From the NCBI RefSeq assembly GCF_030272615.1, contig NC_081415.1:375487392-375551391 (forward strand): DNA of 64,000 bases, given 5' to 3'. The stretch is from Cryptomeria japonica. Its lineage: Eukaryota; Streptophyta; Pinopsida; Cupressales; Cupressaceae. Positions 37,957 through 49,703 of the stretch are shown piece after piece (the first letter of the stretch is position 1; each line of letters starts with the position of its first letter). The notes beneath the pieces were generated by a model. It was not told the origin of the DNA. It ran no database searches and was given only the letters and a program-made list of their open reading frames with translations. Position numbers and translations under genes: made by a program.

Positions 37957-39628
37957 ATGCCTATACAAACCAAGATTTCCAGTAAGAAAGAATCCAAACG
38001 TAAGGAATCGTTCTTCACATACCAGCATAATCCATTTTATCAGGAAGACCCACTCACTGACATACCTTCGTCATCAGGAATACCGACTTTTGATGAACCT
38101 CGACCTCCTCCTATATATGAGACAGTATACGACAACAAAAATAAGGACACTAGTAATGTTCACGGAAGTGATGATTCCTCCTCCAGTGATGCTGATCAAG
38201 ATGCTGAACCTTTCGAAAAAGAAATTCTTGACTTACAAAAGGACAAAGACTTTAGAAAAGTGATGAATGCTATCCTAGCTAGAGAGAAGGAAGACTATAT
38301 CTTAGAATTAGCAAGACAAGGTGCCAAACTTCCTGCTGGATATGATGTTCAGACACTTGTCACCAAAAAGGAAGATTCACCTATCCTCACAGTACACAAA
38401 CAACTACTAGCTTTGAAAACTGAGATCACGGAACTGAAGAATAAGGATAAATCCTCGAAGCAATATTCCCTAGAGACAATATTCCCATTTCCATTTGACA
38501 AGAGTCTATACATGCCTCCATTTCCTTCGTGAGTTGAAATCCCAAAATTTGATAAATATGATAGTATCTCAGATCCCCAAGATCATGTCAAAGAGTGTTG
38601 TGCTTCCTGTATGGAATTCATGCACGATCACACCTATCTCATGCGTCTTTTCCCAAGGAGTCTGGGAGGACAAGCCATGGAATGGTTCTCAAGTCTACCT
38701 CAAGGAATAAAATCATTTGAAGAACTAGTCCAACTATTCTTGCAACAATACTCATACAACATTTGACATCTTGTAACTATGATGGATCTTTGCAATACTA
38801 AACAGAAGACGGGAGAACCTTTTCTCACTTTCCTCCAGCATTGGAGAAGGATGTTCTCTAGGTACCCACGACCTATCCCAGACTCTGAGAAAATGGATAT
38901 ATTTGTCAATAACTTGGTCCCAGAATTGAAATATAGTATCCAAATGCAAGTACACCCATCATTTAACAGGATGGTAGACAATGCCATTCGAATGGAAGAT
39001 GTGCTCATCAAAAAAGGGGATATTTCACCTTGGAAGGAAACACAACCAGGATCTAGTTCTAAAGAGAAGAACAAGTATTGGAAATTTTCTCAAGGACAAC
39101 AACAAGAATGTTGTTAATGATGGAGTAGTAGATACTGTTAAAACCACCTCACAGCCTGCAATATTCAAATTGGCTAGTGGTACACAAGCACTCAAAGCTA
39201 CTGAGATTGCAGCAGAGAATACTCCTAAGAAAAAAGAATGGTTCAAAGAGAAACCTTGGCTCTCTAAACCTAAGCGTGATTTCACTCCTCTTGAAGAATC
39301 ATATGAATCCACTTTCAAGACTCTATTGGCAAACAACCTGATAATGCTACTAGATAACTCTAGACCATACGATCCAGAAGTCAAACCAAGATGGTGGAGA
39401 GAAGCTAAATACTGTGATTTTCATCGAAACAAGGGTCATAACATAAACAATTGCATGAAACTAAAACATGAGATTCAAGATCTTATAGACGCTGGTAAAA
39501 TCATTGTCAAAAATCATCCAACCAACGCTGATCACAAAGCATTCAAAAATCCTTTACCTATTTACAAACAAGGTGATTCATCAAAGACCAAAGGAGGTGC
39601 TAAGGTAAATTATGCCTATGCCAGCTAG
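37957..39628 (+). pseudogene. gag: gag of the giant element
   Basis: Starts at the first ATG of the frame (MPIQTKISSK). The N-terminus is acidic and serine-rich with a coiled coil to ~residue 180. The central capsid-like region (38,530-39,030) includes PRSLGGQAMEWFSSLP and FLTFLQHWRRMF. The C-terminal knuckle CDFHRNKGHNINNC (~39,412) is followed by LKHEIQDLIDAGKIIV; that arrangement is usual for Tat/Athila gag. In-frame TGA at 38,530-38,532 and 38,764-38,766 and a frameshift near 39,050-39,110 break it. The TAG at 39,626-39,628 may be the natural gag end or another mutation, since the same frame continues into the protease region. Confidence 0.85.
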
Positions 39629-42600
39629 GACAACGTTATCAACATGATTGAGCCTTCACACTCAAAATATTGCAATGTGATTATAGTTCAAGATAAACCA
39701 AATGAATCACGATATGCAAGAGCTCTGACCCAATCTCAAAAGAAAGTCACTCTCCAAGGAGCTAGTTCTTCTAATCTGGCTCAAGAAACATCAAATCCAA
39801 CAGCCTTACCAAATAAACAAAAGGAATCAACCTTGGACAAATTTAAAAGGTTAACTTTGTCATTATCCTCTGGATACAATGTAGTTGAACAGTTAAAAAG
39901 GACAAATGCTCAAATTTGAATTTTTGAATTGCTACAACTCTCATCGGCTCACAAGGAAATCCTAGACAAAGCATTGCTCACTACCAACGTTCCAAAAGAT
40001 TTAGACATTGATTGGTTTCAGTCTATGGTGGGTCATCTGACTTCACCTCACTATTTGACCTTCTCTGAAGAAGATGACAATTCATTAAATCATCCACATA
40101 ACCAGCCATTGCATATTGAGGCCATGATCCACAAATATAGAGTCAAACATGTTTTGATAGATGGAGGCGCGGGGTCGAATATCGGTACTTACCATCTGCT
40201 CACACAACTAGGATTCTTTGAAAATGTTATTGATCCAGGCAAGAAAATAACAATTAAAGCCTATGATGAAGAAGAAAGGACCTCCAAAGGTCTAGTATCA
40301 TTACCAATCAGAGTGGGACTGGTAGAGAGAGAAGTCCTTTTCCAGGTTCTTGATATTCCATTGTCATACAATATCTTACTGGGCAGGCCATGGATTCATG
40401 AAATGAAGGCAGTATCGTCAATGTATCACCAATTCTTAAAGTTTCCTTATAACGGAGCTAAAGTCAGTATTCCCACTAATACAAATGTCATCTGTAATGC
40501 ATTGACAAAAGGTGCAGATACTTTTGTGCCTCATAATAGGGTAGCATCTCCAAATGAAGATCCAGAAACATTGATGAAAGACTTAGAAAAGAGATTGAAG
40601 ATTACAGATACCGACATGGATGGCTACAAGATAGAACCGGTACTATCATTAGTTTCTCTTCCTCCATCACCAAAATAGCTGGGCAAACCATCGGAGAACA
40701 TGAGAACACAAAATTCAACTCCTAATATCATATATGATGGTCTTTTTGTACAGTCTTCTACCTCCTTGGCCAATGAAATAGAAGAGGATGTTGTGCTTAA
40801 CTGGCTCTTTAAGGAAGATAGTCAAAATGAGGAGGTACAACACTGTGAGATTTCTCCTACTCAGTATGGTCCTGGTTACAAAATGATTCAGCACATGGGG
40901 TATTCCGGTACGGGTCCTCTAGGCAAACAAAAGGAAGGTATTACTGAACCAATTCAGCTACAAACCAAATCCACAAATGATAAGGCTGGACTGGGATATA
41001 ATCCAAAAAAGACATCAGACCAAAAACATGTTTCTAAGTCTAGGTGCTCAAAAAAGATATCGCCTTTGACATTACATGAAGCAAACGCTAAACAAACAAA
41101 AGTAGAGTGTAGAGAAGAGAAAGAGGAATCAACAGTCAAGAAAGAAGAAATAGTCAGTGCTCAGGCTTCGATGGTATCAGCTACGATAATACAAGAAGTT
41201 GAGGTCCCTGAGGATATAAGAGATGAAGTTGTAAGAATCAGAGAATTATTCGCACCATTAAGTTCTAGTCACATATACTGGCAGGCAACAAGTAGATGAT
41301 TCAGAGAGTGATTCAAATGAGTATGAATGGGGTCTTGAATACCTTTCAGACACATCCACTACAAAAAATCCAGAAGAATCTAGTGGTGTCATAGATGATG
41401 CTCAAGAGCTGATGCATATGAAACTAGACAAAGAAATATAGGAGATCAAACGAAAGAGACAAGCCAACTATGAACAAGCATTGACAAAAGGAACAATACC
41501 AGAGAACTTTTCATCCATGTACCCCCATGCTAAACTAGAACAAATCAAGTACAACACTACACAAGAAGAGTTAGAAGCTACACAAAATGAACCAGTCATC
41601 AATCCAAAAGAAGCTGAATGGAGTAGGTGACAACAAGTTACAGAAACAATGGGATCATGTCAACAGGTGTGTCAGGTACAAATAATAGATGAACCACAAC
41701 ATGAAGGAACTTGCAGCATTAAAGATGTTGGCATTGATACCATACATATGCTTACTAAATCACTTGAAAGAGGTTTGGAAACTTCATCTGATGACTCTGA
41801 CGACAATCCTATTCATGACAATATCCACTCAGCTTCAAAATCGGAATCATCAGATACAAACAATGAAAAGTTGCCTACTAGTTTTATTGTTGTTAAACCA
41901 TGATATAGTAAACGACGTTACAAGTATGCCTATTGGATTAGATTGATTAAATATTAACATGAACTCTAATAATCATGATCTGAATTTTCCTAGTCTCGAG
42001 ACACTGGCGTAAGGTATACTTCTAGAACTCGACTTCGTGATTCGCAGCTGTGATAACAATACCATGAACGCTCTCGAACCTACCCCAAATTTATCCTTAG
42101 TATGCCCTGAATTGATTGACTGCATGTTACAAAACTAGCCAATGGATGTACCTAGTTTTGCCAATGATTATACATTAGCCTATTATCTCAATGCAGTCGA
42201 ACCTATGGACTCTTCCACCAGTGAACAAAATGAAAATATGACTGAAGCAGATATCAAGTATCTTAGTCGCAAAAACAGAAAAGGTAAAAAGAAAAGATTT
42301 GCTGGCGAAAACCACATTGTGGCGGTGTCAAAATCTAAAAAAGAGAAAATAAAGGGCGTACCTAAAGGTGAAAACCTCTTTGAGGCCCCTAAAGGTGAGA
42401 TACTTGGTATACTGCCCAGTCATTTCCAGGAGCGGTCTTCCATATTGATCGAGCCAACTCAGCCAGTGAATATCGGGAGTCAAGAGACACCACAAATCAT
42501 TCACTTAGCTCAATCACTATCAGAAGAGGAATTGAAGGATTTCACTCAGCTATTCTCAGAAAAGAAAATAAACTTTGCATGGACATACTTTGATATGCTA

Positions 42601-44445
42601 GGCTTGGATCCTGATCTATTATGTACCATCTCTCAATCCCACCAGGAGTAAAACCAGTCAAGCAAAAACTCTGTAAGATGCACCCACATGTGGCACTATT
42701 AGTCAAAGCTGAATTAGAGAAGCTGCTTAAAGCTAGATTTATCAGGGCAATAGATTATGCTGAATGGATTTCCAACATAGTACTTGTGTCGAAGGCAAAT
42801 AAATCTATCAGAGTTTGCACAGACTTTAGAGATCTCAACAAAGCATGTCCAAAAGATGACTTTTCATTACCGAATATTGATATGATAGTCGACATGATAG
42901 CTGGATATGAGATGTACTCGCTAATGGACGGATTTTCTGGCTACAATCAGATTAAAATCGCTCCTGGAGATCAAGAAAAGATGGCTTTCACCTGTGCATG
43001 GGGAACCTTTTACTGGAATGTCATGCCATTTGGGCTAAAGAACGCAGGAGCAACCTATCAAAGAGCAGTCACTACAATTTTTCATGATATGATGCACAAG
43101 AATATGGAAGACTACGTTGATGATACTTTAGTCAAAACTATGAAAAGATCAACACATATTCAAGAGTTAGGTCCTATCCTCGACAGAATGGAAAAGTTCA
43201 AACTCCAGTTAAATCCAAAGAAGTGTGCATTCGAAGTGACATCTAGTAAGCTACTTGGATACATTATTTCAAAAAAAGGAATCAAAGTTGATCCTGAGAA
43301 AGTCCAAGCCATAATGGAAATGTCGCCTCCAAAGAATATCAGTCAAATGAGAAGTCTACAAGGACGTCTCCAATCTATCAGAAGGTTCATTTCTCAGCTA
43401 GCAGACAAGGCTCAACCTTTCACGAAGGTACTAAGGAAAGGCGTATTATAAAATGGGGATCAATAATGTGAGCAACATCTTCAGAAAATCAAAGAGTACC
43501 TGTCAAATCCACTGATCTTAATGCCACCTATTCAAGGTAAACCACTAATCTTATATATATCAGCAACAGATTCATCACTGGGGGCACTTTTGGCGCAACA
43601 GGATGACAACAAAAAGGAATGAGCTATCTATTACATCAACAGGACATTAGTGTCTTATGAAATGAATTATACTATAATAGAAAAAGCATACTTAGCATTG
43701 GTCTTTGCATCACAAAAACTAAGACACTACATGATAGCACACTCAGTCAAGTTAGTGGCTAAAATTGATCCACTCAAGTATCTTCTTAGCAAGGCAACAA
43801 TCACAGGAAGATTGGCGAAATGGGTCATGATCCTTACAGAATTTGACATTGAATATGTGGAACGTAAAGCCATAATGGGACAGGTAATTGTTGATCAACT
43901 TGTTGAAGCTCCGATTGAAGACTCTCAATAACTGCACATGGAGTTTCCAGACGAATCAATAATGCACCTTACACAACAACCCTAGAAAATGTTCTTTGAT
44001 GGGTCCTTTACTCAAAATGGTTTAGGTGTTGGCATATTAATCATTACTCCTCAGAAGTACTCCATCCCAAAATCTTACAAGACTTTATTTCCCTGCACAA
44101 ACAATATTGCAGAATATGAAGCCTTGGTAAATGGGATAAAGCTAGCCGTTGAATGGAAGGTTGTTGAATTACATATTTATGGAGATTCTCAGCTAGTAGT
44201 CAATCAAATCAACGATACATATCAGACTCGAGATGAGAAGTTGATGCCTTACAAGAGAATGGTGGACGATCTCAAGAAGTACTTTGCTTTTGTGTCATTC
44301 CAATAGATCTCAAGGTCTGCTAACAGAGCAGCAGATGCTATGGCCACTCTGGCACCCATACCTGAGTTACAAGAGTTCAATGCTTGCTTTGAATTCCTGG
44401 TGGAAGAGTTACGTTACCTTGCTTATGATTCCCCTACAACCCAAA
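39629..44445 (+). pseudogene. pol: pol, first part: protease, G-patch, RT, two RNase H domains
   Basis: Retropepsin has VLIDGGAGSNI (Asp at 40,160) and YNILLGRPWIHE. The usual D-T/S-G is D-G-G here. A G-patch follows (40,868-40,999). RT spans ~42,660-43,450, with YVDD at 43,113-43,124 and VMPFGLKNAGATYQRA. A Ty3-type RNase H lies at ~43,550-43,930. A second, archaeal-type RNase H starts at 43,989, with D (FFDGS), E (AEYEAL), D (GDSQLVV) and D (AADAMA) all kept. In-frame stops include 39,917, 40,676 and 44,304; frameshifts are near 41,275 and 42,615. The stretch 41,300-42,600 between G-patch and RT is low in recognisable motifs. The frame is cut at 44,446 by the nested element. Confidence 0.85.
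40868..40999 (+). other. G-patch domain within pol
   Basis: GPGYKMIQHMGYSGTGPLGK followed ~20 residues on by AGLGY has the spaced glycines and aromatic residues of G-patch domains, which bind nucleic acid or activate helicases. It lies between protease and RT. G-patches occur C-terminal to protease in betaretroviruses. Confidence 0.75.
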
Positions 44446-45135
44446 TGTAATAACCCACCATAAACAAATCAACAAAATTTGAAACAAATGATTCTAATTT
44501 CTTAACAAATTAATCTACTTCTTATCAAAACAATTTGAAAATAATGGATCTAATTAATCTAATCTGATTTGTAGCAAAGATGAGATGCATGAAAAATTAA
44601 ATGGAAAGAACCTGGATGCTTGAAAATGGTGTAGAATCCCCTATGAATCTCCCTTGATCCTTCAACTTGAAAGAAGTCCTCCAAAGCAAAAATCTTAGCT
44701 GAAAAATGAAATATGACTAGCAAAAGAAAAATTTACTTGAAGAAAATCTTTATGGAACTACCAACTCCTTTTTTTTGAAAACTTGTATATCTTTTATAAG
44801 AAAATTTCCCTTATTCCACTACCTAAATTTTTAATTAAAAAAAAGAGATTTTCTCCCAATTTGGCCTTCATGCAAATTGATTAGACTTAGTGGGAGGAGT
44901 TACATGCAAGGTGGTGGAGAAGCCTCTAGAAGCTTCTTATTCTTCCTACAACATGTGCCATAATTTGGGTGAGGAAATTTAAATAAACAATTAAGAAAAA
45001 AAAAAGTATATTTTCCATGTGTGTGTGTGTTTTATTATTTTTATCCCTTTATAATATTCATTCAATAGTTTATCCAAAAGAAATATAATAGAGTTTGTAT
45101 TTTAAATCCAAAGGTGATAAAGGAGGGTTGTGCCA
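44446..45135 (-). repeat. LTR A (3' LTR) of the nested chromovirus
   Basis: 690 bp, ends TGTAATAACCC ... TGCCA on the + strand (the other copy ends TGACA). Its last ~560 bp are nearly identical to 46,195-46,758. Confidence 0.8.
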
Positions 45136-46758
45136 TCCTCCCCCCCTTAATTTGTGCATCGTCCCGATGCACTTATTAAATGCATTCAAAAGAGTTTATA
45201 GTTCATGTTTAAAACAAAAAAGGAAACAACTGCTGCATCTCCTTAGTATCTTCCCACGTGGCATTCTTTTCATCATACTGGTCCCATTGCACTTTGCACT
45301 GATCAACCTCTTTGTTGCGCAACTGGCACTGGCGCCTCTCCAAGATTCTGAATGGCTCTATCATTATTCCTCCCATTTCTTGGACCTATAAAGCATCCCA
45401 ATTCAAAATATGTTTCTGATCAGGTACATACTTTTTAAGAAGTGATACATGGAAGACATCATGGGTTTGGCTCAATTGGGGAGGTAAGGCCAACCGGTAT
45501 GCAACTGGATTAATCCTTCCCAATATTTCAAAAGGTCTGACATAACGAGGTGCAAGCTCATAAGTGTATTTTTTTTTAATCTGATTCCCAATCTAAAATT
45601 TATAGAGATAGACTTATATTTTTCTTCCTCACAGAGAGTTATTCACAGAGGTAAACAATCCAGAGAAAAATAAATCATTTCCAGCCATGAAAGATAGATG
45701 ATTATGCTGGTAAATGCAAGCTCATAAGTGTATTTTCTAAATCTGATTTTCAATCTAAAATTTACAGAGATAAATTTATTCCTACAGGAAGTTTTGATTC
45801 ATTCATAGTAAGAGAAAAATAAACAAGATTTTATTCTTTAAGTTTAAATTCACAGTGTGCATATAAAATAAGATTAATCCAATATACAACAATTAGATAA
45901 GAAACAAGATTCTAATTCTTCAAACTAACAAATATCCAATCTACAACAAGGAATTGAAAGACATTATTTTAATTCTTCAAACTAACAAATATCCAATCTA
46001 CAGCAAGGAATTGAAAGACAATATTTAATTCTTCAAACTAATTCACTACAAAAATAGATTTCAAACTAATTTCAGCAATATATTAAACCAAGATTGATCT
46101 AATTTCTTAAACAAATGAATCTAATTCCTATCAAAAATCTGAAACTAATGGATCTAATTTCTTAAACAAATTAATCTAATCTAATTTGCAGCAAGGATAA
46201 GATGCATAAAAAAAATAAAATTGAAAGAACCTGGATGCTTGAAAATGGTGTAGAATCCCCTATGAATCTCCCTTGATCCTTCAAACTTGAAAGAAGACCT
46301 CCAAAGCAAAATCTTAGCTATTCTAAAAAATGAAATATGACTACAAAAGAGAAATTTACTTGAAGAATTTCTTTATGGAATAACCAACTCCTTTTTTTTG
46401 AAAACTTGTATATCTTTTATAAGAAAATTTCCCTTATTCCACTACCTAAATTTTTAATTAAAAAAAAGAGATTCTCTCCCAATTTGGCCTTCATGCAAAT
46501 TGATTAGACTTAGTGGGAGGAGTTACATGCAAGGTGGTGGAGAAGCCTCTAGAAGCTTCTTATTCTTCCTACAACATGTGCCATAATTTGGGTGAGGAAA
46601 TTTAAATAAACAATTAAGAAAAAAAAAAGTATATTTTCCATGTGTGTGTGTGTTTTATTATTTTTATCCCTTTATAATATTCATTCAATAGTTTATCCAA
46701 AAGAAATATAATAGAGTTTGTATTTTAAATCCAAAGGTGATAAAGGAGGGTTGTGACA
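44446..46758 (-). mobile_element. Nested chromovirus remnant inside pol
   Basis: Flanked by perfect TSDs CCAAA (44,441-44,445 and 46,759-46,763). Removing it and one TSD rejoins the pol frame. LTR A is 44,446-45,135; the right LTR ends at 46,758 and matches from about 46,140. On the - strand a purine tract (45,136-45,148) abuts LTR A. Between the LTRs only the integrase C-terminus ([26 protein letters not shown]) and a chromodomain (45,360-45,205; LERRQCQLRNKEVDQ, WDQYDEKNATWED) remain. Inner sequence at 45,550-46,060 is made of short tandem duplications, and the primer site was not found. Everything upstream of the integrase tail has been deleted. Confidence 0.85.
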
Positions 46759-46763
46759 CCAAA

Positions 46764-48052
46764 TAGTCTGTTCTATTGTTGGACACGACTCATCCAGATA
46801 TAGCCGCATCTACTCCTATCTACATGACCAAGTTATTCCTGAAAATCTTACCCGAAATGAGAAAAGAAACCTAACTCGAAACGCTTCGTGGTATGTTATC
46901 ATAGCTAACGATTTATTTAGATGAGGTTTGGACGGTACATTGCTTAGATGTCTAGAAACTGAAGAATCTAAACGTGCATTATCGGAAGTCCATGAAGGTA
47001 TTTGTGGATCTCATTCAAATGGTTTTACTTTAGCTCAGAAACTATTACGGGCTGGCTATTACTGGCCAGATATGGAAAAAGACGCCATTAAATTTACTAA
47101 GACTTGTGAGAAATGTCAGCTTCATGGAAATCTCATACATGCCCCGGCAAGGGACCTCATACCATTTATAACACACTGGCCTTTTCAGCAATGGGCCTTT
47201 GATCTCATTGGTCAGATATATCCGGCTTCATCCAACGGACATAAATTCATCATAACTGCCACTGAGTATTTCACCAAGTGGGTAGAGGTAGTTTCGCTCA
47301 CCAAAGCAACTGGTAAACAAGTCGCCTTATTCATCCTAAACTATATAATTTGCAGGTATGGAATACCTTCGTCCATCGTGACTGATAATGGAGGACAATT
47401 CAAGAATAAAGATCTGGATGAACTTTGCGAGAAATTCAAAATCAAACAACACTGGTCATCAATATATTACCCTCAAGGCAATGGACAGGCCGAGGCATCT
47501 AATAAGAACCTACTAACTATCTTGCACAGAACAATGAACAAGTTAGGGAAGGATTGGCATGTGCAGATCAATCCTGCATTATGGGCTTATAGAACAAGTA
47601 TCAAAACACCTACTGGGGCTACACCTTTTTCTTTGGTGTATGGGTCCGAAGCAGTATTACCTATCGAAGTAGAAATACCATCTCTAAGAGTTTCATTACA
47701 AGGCCTCATTACTGATGAAGATTGTAGAATATCTAGATTGCAAGAACTCAAATTGTTGGATGAGCATCGGCAAGTGGCATTTGATCATCTCAGAGTGTAT
47801 CAAAAGAGAATGTCCAGAGGGTATAACAAGAATGTTCGACAAAGAGAATTTCAGGTTGGAGACCTAGTACTGAGAGAAAATCCAAAAAATCAACAATTTC
47901 GTGACAACAAAGGGAAGTTTGAACCCAACTGGCTAGGTCCCTACATTGTTACTGCAGTATTCGACTCTGGTGCCTATCAACTCTCAAACTCAGAAGGAGA
48001 AAAACTCCGTGAACCGATTAACACCATCCACTTGAAGAAATTCTTCGCTTAG
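46764..48052 (+). pseudogene. pol: pol, second part: integrase of the giant element
   Basis: Continues the frame broken at 44,446. The zinc-binding HHCC motif is complete (VHEGICGSH, then CEKCQ at ~47,105). The catalytic triad is complete: D in FDLIG (~47,201), D in VTDNGGQF (~47,384) and E in GQAEASNK (~47,492), with 35 residues between the second D and E. A long open stretch of ~370 residues from 46,928 to the stop at 48,050-48,052 has no internal stop, so this is the best preserved part of the element. A TGA at 46,922-46,924 interrupts the part before it. The C-terminus has the usual GPYIVTAVFDSGAYQL block and no chromodomain, as expected for the Tat lineage. Confidence 0.88.
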
Positions 48053-49700
48053 CACTCTCTGCTCCAGCAAAACTTGTACAGTTGGAAAAAGTCCTAAAAA
48101 AAAATATCCTAAAAATTAGAAAAAGTCCTGAAGAAAAGAAAAAAAACAAAAATAGAAAAGAATAAAAAATAAAAAATAAAAAGAGAAAAATTGCCCTGGT
48201 GAAAACTTGGTAAACAAGCACCTTGGTAAAAAAAAAATGAATCTCTACTAAGTAGGTAAAAACCTGGCAAACAGGCGCCTCTTGTACTCAAGCGCTCCAT
48301 CTATGAACACAACGTTGGCATTTCCCGCTTTCAAGCATCTTTTGCTTTTGCTTGTACATATTTTCAATCACTTTTGTGACATCCTGGTTCGTTGGAACCC
48401 TCATGACTTGAAACTAATCAATGTCCTAGTCTTAGGTTACTCGACAGAGCACATTGCATATCCTAAGCATTGTCAACCAAGTCATTATTCCGTCAGTGAA
48501 ACCTGGTCGTCCACTCCGAGTTAGTTACCTGTCTCCTAACTACTACATAGTTTTTATCACTGAGTTCACAAGCAAAACAACATAATGGAAAAAAATTACT
48601 AAACAGTTTGAGCTATGAATGACAATTTTCTTTGTATGTTGTTTTTTATGTTGATTTTCGATTATTATCCCCTTGAGTAACTCAAGGAAGTCTGTATTGA
48701 CTAAGAGGTACAAGGATTGGGGGCATAATATTTTCTTTGTTTTCTGCTTGTAGGAATGATCCCGATGATCTGGAAACATACAAATTAGTTGGGTGTCTGT
48801 GATAAGAGCCTTCACATTAAGGTGAAATCGCCTCACGTACCTCGACTCTGCTTATTTGTATGCTACAAGGAGGTCCATATCATTTCTTTGTCTGTTTTGA
48901 GGGAATTTCTTTATGATGCAATTCGGGTCCCTACGAAATCTATCCAAGGATATGAACAAAAAAAGGGTCATTGCAGACAAGATAATTAATATTGCACATT
49001 GAAAAAGAAAGGAACTCTAACCTGCCTGTTGTGTTCATTATGCTCAGTGATGAATCTTAAGTATTTTAAATCCAGTGACTAGGTTTAGGTTGCATTTTGC
49101 ACATCATTTTGCATTTCATTCTGCATTTTTGTGAATCTAGAGTGATTTTGGTATAGTAATAATCTCTTTGTCTTATGAATGAGAGCTGAGAGCATCATCA
49201 TTTCTTATGCTAAGTGGTCTTTTTTTTATCATTATTTCTTCGATTGAGTACTTGTGTTTTGAGATGTTTAGCTACATACATGACATTTCATATAGATTCA
49301 TTCATTCATTTCATTATTATTCATTTATACTAATCTTATTGCATAGAAAAACAACAAAAATTGCATTACTCATTACTCATTACTCATTACTCATTTTCAT
49401 TCATTCATTTATTTGCATATAAAAAAAAGAAACAAAAAATAAACATCCATATTCATTTGCATTACATACATTCATGCTGAAATAAATGCATACATATAGA
49501 ATAAAGCATATAGAAACATCTCATAGTCGACCAACACGAGTACAATAAAGTCAAATCAGATCTCGTATATATATAATGTCAAGTATGAGGGTACAAAATG
49601 ATGTCCAATGACATATACAAACTCCCATCGGAACAAGAATCATATCGGCTACAAAAAAATGGGTGTGTCTACAAAAAAATATCCAAGCTACAAAAACAAT
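48053..49700 (+). other. Non-coding region between integrase and antisense ORF
   Basis: No coding motif. A-rich run near 48,100-48,240. A short (CATTACT)n run at 49,364-49,396 with CATT-rich flanks. Confidence 0.55.
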
Positions 49701-49703
49701 CAT

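Noticed and set aside
49364-49396. Functional heptamer array
   Set aside because: Short (CATTACT)n run in simple-sequence surroundings; ordinary slippage explains it.
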